Of a DNA stretch of 35,023 bases, positions 23,871 through 30,768 are shown in pieces. The position numbers were made by a program, and so were the translations under genes. The DNA is taken from the NCBI GenBank assembly GCA_937949995.1, contig CALFEO010000040.1:1-35023 (forward strand), in the 5' to 3' direction. Origin of the DNA: an uncultured bacterium (GTDB lineage: Bacteria > Patescibacteriota > Patescibacteriia > 2-12-FULL-60-25). The notes beneath the pieces were generated by a model. It was not told where the DNA came from. It saw nothing but the letters and a program-made list of their open reading frames with translations, and searched no databases. Numbering within the stretch: the first letter of the stretch is position 1; every line of letters begins with the position of its first letter.

Positions 23871-24659
23871 ATGACTGACGAAAAAGACCTAACTATATCG
23901 ATTCCTGGTGAATGGGCACTTAAAAAAGCTTTTGGCCCGGTGTTAGATGAAATCGGAGAAGATATCAACAAACTTTACTCAAATGGCAGAAATAAAATAA
24001 TAGCATTTGGTTATAAAAAAATTATTGATATAAATGATGGTAAGATCGCAAATTTACGCGTCACGAGAGATGTTTTTTGGAACGGCTCGTTTACCGATGA
24101 AGCTATCTGCGCCGAATATTTCGGTGGCATTCTAGCTTCATCGAGAAGCGCAAATGGAAAAAATGATTCGGGTGTCTACTATACAGACTTGATAAAATCA
24201 CTTTCATCCAATCAATTAAAATTACACTATCTTATATACTTTTCTTTTAACAAATTTTTTATTTTAAATCCACAAAAACTAAATCTTAACCCCGGGCAAG
24301 CATCAGAACTTCAATTAGAGAATATATTTCTTTCAACAAACGAGATTACTAATATTATTAAAATAAATGATAAGGATGTTATAACAGACTTACATGCAAT
24401 CTATGTTAAAGGACTAGTTGGTAATTTTAAGTTAGATTATTTTAAATTAAAAAATAATCAGATGCTTCCATATCTACAAGTATCACCAACACCATTAGGC
24501 ATACAGCTTTACGCCATCGCTCACAATAGAATGGACGATTGGTTAAATTTTTCAAGAATGGATTTTGGAATTTTTGATACAATAGACACTCCTAAACTTC
24601 AAGGCAACAGCATTAAAAATTTATTAAAGAATGCAGGCCTTGATGAAGTAGATCAGTAA
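23871..24659 (+). CDS. possible Abi-alpha (DUF4393)-like defence protein
   Basis: A 262-residue soluble protein, A+T-rich relative to nrdJ. Its middle (FTDEAICAEYFGGILASSRS, then YYTDLIKSLSSNQLKLHYLIYF) follows the order of the Abi-alpha/DUF4393 family, where a W/Y..LLA helix precedes the 'iLkqLs..da' helix. PTPLGIQLYAIA near 205-216 resembles the family's T/P.fG..L motif. The family is tied to abortive infection by name, but the match here is by pattern only. First gene of an accessory cassette that begins immediately after the nrdJ terminator; its start may be served by a promoter built into that hairpin. Confidence 0.45.
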   Translation: MTDEKDLTISIPGEWALKKAFGPVLDEIGEDINKLYSNGRNKIIAFGYKKIIDINDGKIANLRVTRDVFWNGSFTDEAICAEYFGGILASSRSANGKNDSGVYYTDLIKSLSSNQLKLHYLIYFSFNKFFILNPQKLNLNPGQASELQLENIFLSTNEITNIIKINDKDVITDLHAIYVKGLVGNFKLDYFKLKNNQMLPYLQVSPTPLGIQLYAIAHNRMDDWLNFSRMDFGIFDTIDTPKLQGNSIKNLLKNAGLDEVDQ

Positions 24660-24751
24660 AGAACAACACTAATAAGCTTACTTTTAGAAACGAACATGGC
24701 AAATATATGCTACATCACAAATATTAAAGATTATTATTTTACGAGATTTCT

Positions 24752-25021
24752 ATGACCTATGCAATATGTTATGACCTAAATACGCCTGGTCAAGACTACA
24801 CGAAGCTTTGGCAAGCAATAAAAAAACATGGCACATGGTGGCACCATCTTGATTCAACATGGTTTATTAATACAAGTAGTAATGCAACCCAAATAAGAGA
24901 TGACTTGATGAAATTCATTGACGCGAACGATGAATTACTAGTGTTCCCCGTAGGTGAGGATTGGGCAGGATTCGGATTCAACGAAAAGTCATATAATTGG
25001 CTAAAAAACAACTGGAATTAA
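24752..25021 (+). CDS. stand-alone Cas2-fold (SinR-like) protein
   Basis: An 89-residue ferredoxin-fold protein of the Cas2/VapD superfamily, SinR-like branch. It begins MTYAICYDLNTPGQDY, the strand-1 motif with the conserved Asp, and continues TWWHHLDSTWFINTSSNATQIRDDLMKFIDANDELLVFPV. No cas1, effector or repeat array is present, so it is not a CRISPR adaptation protein here. Such solitary members are common in accessory islands and their activity is unsettled. The gap to the next gene is 6 nt. Confidence 0.72.
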   Translation: MTYAICYDLNTPGQDYTKLWQAIKKHGTWWHHLDSTWFINTSSNATQIRDDLMKFIDANDELLVFPVGEDWAGFGFNEKSYNWLKNNWN

Positions 25022-25027
25022 GAAAAT

Positions 25028-25342
25028 ATGGAAAATATTACCTTATTCACAATTATAGTATCAGTGACATCAATAGTACTTGCAATTGTTGCCATTGTTC
25101 TTTCAATATTATTTTATGTATGGAGCAGAACTTCCAATATTGAAATACAAAAGGCTGCTAATCACATTGATCACAATACGGAAAAAATTGAAAAGCTTTT
25201 CAATAAATTTTATACGGATACATTCGGGATCATGAAAGCGACTATCACGGCAATGCAAAACCGCGTTTTTGCAGATGCGGATGCTGATTCTGGCATAATA
25301 TCAACAAACGAAAAAATACAATCTAAAAAAAATAATAAATAA
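25028..25342 (+). CDS. small membrane protein with coiled-coil segment
   Basis: A 104-residue protein with one membrane helix (about 5-32, LFTIIVSVTSIVLAIVAIVLSILFYVW), followed by a predicted helical, coiled-coil-prone region (HIDHNTEKIEKLFNKFYTDTF). It starts 6 nt after the Cas2-fold gene and is surely cotranscribed. It could anchor the partner at the membrane. No family recognised. Confidence 0.65.
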   Translation: MENITLFTIIVSVTSIVLAIVAIVLSILFYVWSRTSNIEIQKAANHIDHNTEKIEKLFNKFYTDTFGIMKATITAMQNRVFADADADSGIISTNEKIQSKKNNK

Positions 25343-25566
25343 AACCGTACTTCCCAACCTCAACTCCGCCAGTGAAATCATCAAAAAGCCCATTGGAAAG
25401 TTTAAAAGGATCGGGTGAGGTGGCGCAATATTCGGCAAGGTGATCTAAAAAATTGTTTTTTTCATTTGCTATATCATGGCAATTAAGAGAAAATGATGTG
25501 GATAAATTATGAGTTCTATTTACTACAAAAAACCAAACTTCACACCTCAACACAGCCCCATGTATA
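25343..25566. other. gene-poor junction before the nrdJ 3' copy
   Basis: No convincing gene. A minus-strand open frame (25323-25607) reads like protein in part (NEKNNFLDHLAEYCATSPDPF), but it starts inside the nrdJ copy and has no ribosome site. It may be a remnant of a lost minus-strand gene. Confidence 0.35.
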
Positions 25567-25698
25567 CAACCCACCCTCACCTCCACCTTAGACAACCAAT
25601 CCGACACCCCGGCGTGCGATACATGTGGAAGTATGATGGTGAGAAATGGAGCTTGTTATATGTGCTTGAATTGCGGGGCGACGAGTGGGTGTAGTTAA
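25567..25698 (+). pseudogene. detached second copy of the nrdJ 3' end
   Basis: 132 bp align without gaps to 23674-23805, with 13 differences by my count. Nine are synonymous, eight of them within the zinc-ribbon tail, where only one residue changes (Lys to Met in CYKC). All Cys codons are kept. This is the signature of a homologous allele from another lineage, not of a decayed recent duplicate. No start codon precedes it. It is best read as the old or incoming 3' end left at the far side of an inserted cassette. Confidence 0.9.
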
Positions 25699-25750
25699 GA
25701 TAAAACTAAAATCCCATCGATGAAGCGGTTGGTTTTACTTACTTGTTTAT

Positions 25751-26026
25751 ATGACGATTAAAATTACTTGGTTCATCTTTACTTTGTTATTTTTGGTACT
25801 TTGCTGTTGTCATTTATATTTATCAACACTAAAAGTAACGCCCTTTAAAAACAAATGTCATGTTAAAACTATTAATGGAATAAGTCTTGGTATGGGTGAG
25901 TTTACAGCTGAACTAAATACATATATTAATAACAAGAACACGAGCAATAAATTACTAAATAGATTGCAAGCATTTGGTTACCTCGCAGCTGCTTTGACGG
26001 CAATATTTTCCGCTTATATAAGTTAA
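25751..26026 (+). CDS. small two-TM hypothetical protein
   Basis: A 91-residue protein with a membrane helix at each end (about 6-25 and 72-90) around a short soluble part, GISLGMGEFTAELNTYINN. The ending GYLAAALTAIFSAYIS is typical of small accessory-region membrane proteins. It begins 52 nt after the nrdJ 3' copy, at a position similar to that of the 23871 gene after real nrdJ. No ribosome site is evident. Confidence 0.55.
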   Translation: MTIKITWFIFTLLFLVLCCCHLYLSTLKVTPFKNKCHVKTINGISLGMGEFTAELNTYINNKNTSNKLLNRLQAFGYLAAALTAIFSAYIS

Positions 26027-26050
26027 AAAATATGAAAAGCGCCATAAACG

Positions 26051-26235
26051 AAGATTTATAAAAAAATAATTAATAATAAATATATAAAATGCCCAAAATG
26101 CAATTCAAATAATTTTTTTTCGGTATACCTATTGAAGAAATGCTCAAATCTACTAAACAACCTTATATTGAAAAAACAAGTTGTCTCGATTGTGACCACC
26201 ATTGGCCAGACAAAGTAGATATAAACAATTCATAA
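26051..26235 (+). pseudogene. frameshifted zinc-ribbon gene remnant
   Basis: One frame gives KYIKCPKCNSNNFF (first CxxC). After a T8 run at 26113-26120 the frame shifted by one gives EEMLKSTKQPYIEKTSCLDCDHHWPDK to a stop at 26235 (second CxxC). Together they make a plausible two-CxxC zinc ribbon broken by a length change in the T-run. No ATG is present at the front. Confidence 0.5.
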
Positions 26236-26246
26236 AAGATAACATC

Positions 26247-26294
26247 AAAAACCCCGTCATTGTTATAGCGTGGTTTGTGGGGTAAAATATCATT
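26247..26294 (+). repeat. degenerate copy of the nrdJ terminator region, now a promoter
   Basis: It aligns with 23822-23870 over nearly its whole length: AAAACCCCG, TATAGCG, GGTTT and GGGGTAAAA are shared, and both end at an ATG. The copy lost the strong stem and contains TTGTTA (26260-26265), 17 bp, TAAAAT (26283-26288), then 6 nt to the methyltransferase ATG. Confidence 0.6.
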
Positions 26295-27197
26295 ATGAGC
26301 AACAAAAAAAATACTACTACTGATTATAAATTCATTGATCTATTTGCCGGTATCGGAGGTTTTCATTTGGCTTTTCACAAAGCGGGCGCAAAATGTGTTT
26401 TTGTCAGTGAATGGAATGAACATGCACGCAAAACTTACGAACATAATTTTAAGAAAATTCAACCGGAACTATTCAAGGATAAGGACAATAAATTATTCGC
26501 TGGTGACATTACAAAAATTAATGCAAAAGATATTCCTGATTTTGATATTCTTACGGGTGGATTTCCATGCCAACCATTTTCACAAGCCGGTCACAAAAAA
26601 GGTTTTTCCGACACCAGAGGAACATTGTTTCATGACATTGTGAGAATTATAAAAGAAAAACAACCCCAGGCTTTTTTTATTGAAAATGTTAGACATCTAT
26701 TAAAACACGATAATGGAAAAACTTTTGAAGTTATTAAAAAAACTATAGAAGATGAACTGGGTTACTCGTTTCACTATAAAATAGTCAAGGCTTCTGATTT
26801 CGGATTGCCTCAACATAGGCCAAGACTCTTTATGGTAGGTTTTAGAGATAAAAGTATTCCTTTTGAATTCCCAAAACCCACAGGGCTCAAAAAAACCATG
26901 ACTGACATATGGGGTGAACCTTGCGCCAGAGAGGTGGGTTACACTTTACGATGCGGAGGCCGTGGCTCCGACATAACCGATCGTCGCAATTGGGACTCTT
27001 ACAGAGTGAATGGGAAAGTTAAAAGGTTAACACCTAAGGAGGGTAAAAAAATGATGGGATTTCCTGATAATTTTGTATTTCCGGTTACAAACACGCAAGC
27101 GATGAAACAATTGGGCAATGCTGTAGCCGTTGACGCTATTCAAGCTGTTGCTAAACAAATAATTCTTACTTTAAACAAATATGCAGACGGGAAATAA
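26295..27197 (+). CDS. DNA (cytosine-5) methyltransferase of an HpaII-type system
   Basis: A 300-residue C5 methylase that protects the host from the neighbouring nuclease. Motif I is IDLFAGIGGFHLA (14-26). Motif IV is GGFPCQPFSQAGHKKGF with catalytic C92. Motif VI is FIENVRHL. Motif VIII is LPQHRPRLFMVGF. Motifs IX/X end with GFPDNFVFPV and QLGNAVAVDAI. The recognition region between VIII and IX is short. The CCGG target is inferred from the adjacent HpaII-family endonuclease, which it overlaps by 17 bp. The mRNA should start at the ATG, from a promoter within the degenerate nrdJ-terminator copy. Confidence 0.93.
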   Translation: MSNKKNTTTDYKFIDLFAGIGGFHLAFHKAGAKCVFVSEWNEHARKTYEHNFKKIQPELFKDKDNKLFAGDITKINAKDIPDFDILTGGFPCQPFSQAGHKKGFSDTRGTLFHDIVRIIKEKQPQAFFIENVRHLLKHDNGKTFEVIKKTIEDELGYSFHYKIVKASDFGLPQHRPRLFMVGFRDKSIPFEFPKPTGLKKTMTDIWGEPCAREVGYTLRCGGRGSDITDRRNWDSYRVNGKVKRLTPKEGKKMMGFPDNFVFPVTNTQAMKQLGNAVAVDAIQAVAKQIILTLNKYADGK

Positions 27198-28260
27198 AGG
27201 AGAGTGGAGTGAAATATACGTCCTTTACAAATTACTGGTTGATAAACGAATATACGGTGCAGATCAAAATTTGGAACCTATAAAAACAATATTATTTCCT
27301 ATACTGCAAATTATAAGAGAAGAAACCGGCGTTGGGGCAACTAATTACCAAATAGGTGAGAATAACGAAATTATTATCAAAAAACCCACAGGTCAAAGCT
27401 ACGTTGTAAATGACACGGAATTAAAAACAAAAATCAGTACAATCTTTGAATCTATAAAAAACGGAACCCAAACTTTTACAATACCCGCAGCGGAAAATTT
27501 CTTCGAGCAACTTGGTATACATTCTTTAAATGCGGGTAATTCAAAAAAAGAAGATCTTGTATTAAAGATACACGATTTCAATATTGGAAGTGACAATGAA
27601 GCCGGTTTTAGCATAAAATCAAAATTGGGATCACCTGCGACGCTCCTCAATGCATCATCTGCCACAAACTTCACATATAAAATAACAAATTTGCCACAGG
27701 AATTTGTAGAAACAATAAACACCATCGAAACTAAAGCCAAAATCAGAGACCGATTAACCGCCATAAAAAACGCCGGTGGTATAATCGCATACGAAAAAAT
27801 CGATTCACCGATATTTGAGGAAAATCTGCAAATGATAGATACAATAATGCCCCAAATTATCGCCGAAGTACTTTTAGCATACTACTCTGACGAGGGATCC
27901 ACTTTTAAGGATTTAATTGAATATTTTAAAAGCAGCGAAGTTAAAATATTAAACAAGACCATACCCATAGAACGCTTAACTTATAAAATAAAAGATTTAC
28001 TTAACAGCTCCGCATTGGGCATGGTTCCCGCAACAGCTTGGGATGGTAACATACGAGCTCATGGTGGAGTCATAATTGTACGTGAAGATGGAGAGATTGT
28101 TTGCTATCACCTCTACAATGCGGAAGCGTTCCGGAATTACTTATTTAATAACACACGACTTGAATCACCCAGCGCAACACGTCACGGCTACGGTTCCATT
28201 TATCAAGAAAACGACGAACTTCATATAAAGCTCAACCTGCAAATCAGATTTATTAAGTAA
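27181..28260 (+). CDS. HpaII-family type II restriction endonuclease
   Basis: A 359-residue protein, almost the length of HpaII (358). It begins NKGEWSEIYVLYKLLVDKRIYGAD as in that family. The region NEAGFSIKSKLGSPATLLNASSATNFTY is the family's conserved core and probable nuclease site; the D/E...SxKS order is compatible with a PD-(D/E)XK-type centre. It should cut unmethylated CCGG; this specificity is inferred from family. It overlaps the methylase gene by 17 bp, so nuclease translation depends on methylase translation. Confidence 0.88.
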   Translation: MQTGNKGEWSEIYVLYKLLVDKRIYGADQNLEPIKTILFPILQIIREETGVGATNYQIGENNEIIIKKPTGQSYVVNDTELKTKISTIFESIKNGTQTFTIPAAENFFEQLGIHSLNAGNSKKEDLVLKIHDFNIGSDNEAGFSIKSKLGSPATLLNASSATNFTYKITNLPQEFVETINTIETKAKIRDRLTAIKNAGGIIAYEKIDSPIFEENLQMIDTIMPQIIAEVLLAYYSDEGSTFKDLIEYFKSSEVKILNKTIPIERLTYKIKDLLNSSALGMVPATAWDGNIRAHGGVIIVREDGEIVCYHLYNAEAFRNYLFNNTRLESPSATRHGYGSIYQENDELHIKLNLQIRFIK

Positions 28261-28263
28261 AAT

Positions 28264-28671
28264 ATGGCTGATATTTTTTCCTCGGCAAAACGTAGTGAAA
28301 TAATGTCCAAGGTACGAAACAAAGACAGTAAAATTGAAATTAAATTCCGTAAAGCTTTATGGAAAGAAGGTTTCCGATACATAAAAAATTCAACAAAATA
28401 TTTTGGTAAACCCGATATTGTGATGCCAAAATACAAAACCGTAATATTTGTTGATTCTTGTTTCTGGCATGGTTGCAAAAAACACGGCACGGTACCAGTT
28501 ACAAGTAATACTTTTTGGGTAAAAAAGTTGGATCGAAACAGACAACGCGACAAAGAGGTAAACCGTCATTTCAGAAAAAAAAATTGGAAAATAATCCGGA
28601 TATGGGAACACGATCTTAAGAAAAAATTAGAAAAAACCATTAACAATGTAATCGAAAAAATTATTAGTTAA
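28264..28671 (+). CDS. vsr: very short patch repair endonuclease
   Basis: A 135-residue Vsr protein, which nicks beside T:G mismatches produced when 5-methylcytosine deaminates. Family signs are RSEIMSKVRNKDSKIEIKFRKAL, GKPDIVMPKYKTVIFVDSCFWHGC (catalytic Asp and His; Gly of the usual VDGCFWHGC is Ser), NTFWVKKLDRNRQRD and WKIIRIWEHDL. It starts 3 nt after the endonuclease gene in the same operon. Its job would be to undo mutation caused by the neighbouring cytosine methylase. Confidence 0.93.
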   Translation: MADIFSSAKRSEIMSKVRNKDSKIEIKFRKALWKEGFRYIKNSTKYFGKPDIVMPKYKTVIFVDSCFWHGCKKHGTVPVTSNTFWVKKLDRNRQRDKEVNRHFRKKNWKIIRIWEHDLKKKLEKTINNVIEKIIS

Positions 28672-28934
28672 ACACAACAATACATAAAACAACTCTACCG
28701 AATATCTTAATAAAATTCATAGAAAATACAACTTGGATTTTTGCCAAAACATATGCAAAAACATCGCCGCATGAGTATATAGTTCAAGAACATGTTGATA
28801 ATGATATGTTTTTAGATCTAGCGCAGCACATTGATACAGTCGGTTATGAATCATATTTTTATGATAAGAAACAGGTGTATCTTGATTATGACGGATATAC
28901 TTATTGGCTTATGGACAACATCATCAACCGTTGA
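28668..28934 (+). pseudogene. conserved ORF lacking a start codon
   Basis: After vsr an open frame of about 88 codons reads TWIFAKTYAKTSPHEYIVQE, later GYESYFYDKKQVYLDYDGYTYW, and ends NIINR. I recognise this as a small conserved family from many bacteria (W.FAKTYA...HEY motif; function unknown). No ATG, GTG or TTG exists in frame before that motif, so the N-terminus is lost or a rare start is used. Confidence 0.6.
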
Positions 28935-28994
28935 CCAGAAGCGAACACTTACCACCGTCGAGAGAAAGAGGGTAGACTACCAAAAGTCTAATAA

Positions 28995-29000
28995 TATAAT
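28995..29000 (+). promoter_or_regulatory. -10 element before the PD-(D/E)XK/DpnI operon
   Basis: TATAAT followed by 8 nt and the ATG at 29009. No good -35 is visible. The leader would be none or one to two bases. Confidence 0.45.
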
Positions 29001-29008
29001 TTATATGT

Positions 29009-29479
29009 ATGAACGATAAAAACTTCTCAAAAAACCTAGTCAAAGGCAAAATTGCAGAAATTTTATTCGAACAAATGCTCCGCGATGCCGGCGGTTTCAC
29101 CGTGCTCTCTTTTGGATATGAAAATATTTTACCTGAACTGGCAATCCGACAAAATACAATTAATGCCAAAGAAGCTATGGAGATAATCAGGCGCGCGCCT
29201 GATTTTGTGGTTATCGATAATAATACCCACGAAGTGCACTTGGTAGAGGTAAAATACATGAGACAACTCGATAAAAAGTACATATTACCAACGGCTAAAA
29301 GAATGTTCCAATCATGGAAACCGTCTTGGCTATTCCTAGCAACACCAAATGGCTTTTTCTTTGCCAAAGTCTGCGATATCGTAGAAAACAAAGGTGAAAT
29401 ACCCGAGTTAACGCACTCGCGCGTTTCAGAACAATTGCAATTACAATATATAAAATTGCTTAATGAGTTTATTGTTTGA
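29009..29479 (+). CDS. PD-(D/E)XK nuclease-fold protein
   Basis: A 156-residue protein. KGKIAEILFEQMLRDAGGFTVLSFGYE resembles the first helix-strand of PDDEXK proteins. APDFVVIDNNTHEVHLVEVKY supplies P64-D65 and E80-x-K82, the catalytic triad order. It is too small for a full restriction enzyme but enough for a nuclease core. It ends 8 bp before the DpnI-like start, so the two are cotranscribed. A joint role with that enzyme is inference. Confidence 0.68.
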   Translation: MNDKNFSKNLVKGKIAEILFEQMLRDAGGFTVLSFGYENILPELAIRQNTINAKEAMEIIRRAPDFVVIDNNTHEVHLVEVKYMRQLDKKYILPTAKRMFQSWKPSWLFLATPNGFFFAKVCDIVENKGEIPELTHSRVSEQLQLQYIKLLNEFIV

Positions 29480-29487
29480 TTTTAATT

Positions 29488-30258
29488 ATGAACCTCAATT
29501 TCAATAGAAAGCTTGCAATTAATTATAAAAACAACTCGCAAAAAATAAGAGTATTTACAGAGGATTGGGTTGACAATCAAATATTCTGCCCAAATTGCGG
29601 TAATAAAAGTATTGATAATTATGAATGCAATAAACCGGTTGCAGATTTTTATTGTTCGAATTGCAAAGAAGATTATGAGCTAAAAAGTAAAAAAGATTAC
29701 GTTGGCAATAAAATTGTAGATGGCGCATACAGAACCATGATCGAACGCTTGAATAGTAACAACAACCCCAACTTTTTCTTTTTAAGCTATGACAGCCGTA
29801 AATATGAAGTGATTGATTTTCTCGTAATCCCAAAACATTTTTTCATCCCAAAGATAATCGAAAAACGTAAACCATTACTACCGACCGCAAAAAGAGCAGG
29901 CTGGATTGGATGTAATATTATCTTAAAAGATATACCCGAAGCGGGGAGGATTTATTACGTAAAAAATCATATCAGTTTACCAAAACAAAAAGTAATAAAC
30001 AGTTGGCAGAAAACTGAATTTTTAAGCCAAGAAAAAGACAATTCGGCCAAAGGTTGGCTCCTCGATACTATGCGAATTATCGATAAACTCGGGAAGCCGG
30101 AATTTAACCTTGATGAAATTTATTCCTTTGAAAAAGAATTAAGCAAACAATACCCGCATAACCGGCACATCAAAGATAAATTAAGACAACAGTTGCAAAT
30201 TTTACGCGATAAAGGATTTTTAAAATTTGTATCCCGTGGTCATTATAAACTCGCTTAA
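29488..30258 (+). CDS. dpnI: DpnI-family methyl-directed (type IIM) restriction endonuclease
   Basis: A 256-residue protein collinear with recalled DpnI (254). KNNSQKIRVFTEDWVDNQIFCPNCGN, the zinc Cys C34/C37/C56/C59, and the catalytic triad D53 (VADFYC), E64 and K66 (ELKSKK) fall at the DpnI positions. NNPNFFFLSYD and TAKRAGWIGCNI are near identical. The C-terminal winged helix (HIKDKLRQQLQILRDKGF ... RGHYK) is the second methyl-DNA reader. DpnI cuts GATC only when adenine is methylated, so it attacks Dam-modified foreign DNA and needs no protective methylase. I start at the ATG at 29488; the upstream TTG overlaps the preceding stop. Confidence 0.95.
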   Translation: MNLNFNRKLAINYKNNSQKIRVFTEDWVDNQIFCPNCGNKSIDNYECNKPVADFYCSNCKEDYELKSKKDYVGNKIVDGAYRTMIERLNSNNNPNFFFLSYDSRKYEVIDFLVIPKHFFIPKIIEKRKPLLPTAKRAGWIGCNIILKDIPEAGRIYYVKNHISLPKQKVINSWQKTEFLSQEKDNSAKGWLLDTMRIIDKLGKPEFNLDEIYSFEKELSKQYPHNRHIKDKLRQQLQILRDKGFLKFVSRGHYKLA

Positions 30259-30261
30259 ATT

Positions 30262-30450
30262 ATGGAAATCAACTTACATCCAACATTCGCAAAAATCATC
30301 TTATACATCAATCCAATTAAACGACTAAAAGTCATGTGTCGCGGTTACAGTGAAGACTTGGAAAATTTCACCGAACTGGTTTGGAGTGATGACAAAGATT
30401 TAGATTTTAAAGATAAAATTACATACCCAAAATTTCAACTCTGGTTTTAA
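30262..30450 (+). CDS. small hypothetical protein after dpnI
   Basis: A 62-residue protein starting 3 nt after dpnI, so cotranscribed. It has a hydrophobic front (FAKIILYI) and an acidic, aromatic end. It does not resemble DpnD as I recall it. Function unknown; the tight spacing is the main evidence that it is real. Confidence 0.45.
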   Translation: MEINLHPTFAKIILYINPIKRLKVMCRGYSEDLENFTELVWSDDKDLDFKDKITYPKFQLWF

Positions 30451-30487
30451 GTAATTCTTAATTCATAATTTTTAATTCTTAATTATC
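30451..30487. repeat. word repeat, TTAATTCATAATT family
   Basis: TAATTCTTAATTCATAATTTT units, the same vocabulary as 15263-15300, located between two genes inside the accessory island. Confidence 0.6.
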
Positions 30488-30493
30488 AGTCGC

Positions 30494-30715
30494 ATGCCCC
30501 CATTCATCTTCATCACCCAAGAAGGCCTCACAACCGCTCCCAACCACGAAGACATCGAAAACCTCCAATTCCTCGGCATCACAAACGGCGAAAATTCTCG
30601 CGAAGCGTTTGAAAATCTTCTCAAAGAGAATGAGTGGATACGCGAATCGGATTATACGGAAGTGCAAGGTTTTGAGTTGAAGAGTGAGAAGGGGGAGTAT
30701 TTTTACATCAAATAG
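30494..30715 (+). CDS. conserved small protein of CPR type
   Basis: A 73-residue protein, FIFITQEGLTTAPNHEDIENLQFLG ... AFENLLKENEWI ... FELKSEKG. I recognise the pattern (FIFIT.EG....P....IEN.Q.LG, then A..NLL.EN..) as a small family frequent in Patescibacteria, function unknown. GC is higher than in the surrounding island. Its final 40 codons have a diverged second copy at 31782-31901. Confidence 0.65.
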   Translation: MPPFIFITQEGLTTAPNHEDIENLQFLGITNGENSREAFENLLKENEWIRESDYTEVQGFELKSEKGEYFYIK

Positions 30716-30768
30716 GCGATCGGTATTTGCCCGTGGCTTGTATTTGCCGCATAATGCTTATAAGTGAT

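Noticed and set aside
24752..25021. Cas2-like gene as evidence for a CRISPR system
   Set aside because: It is a solitary SinR/VapD-branch member with no cas1 or array anywhere in the window.
25323..25607. 94-residue minus-strand frame with a protein-like middle
   Set aside because: Its start lies in the antisense of the nrdJ 3' copy and no ribosome site or promoter is visible; at most a gene remnant.
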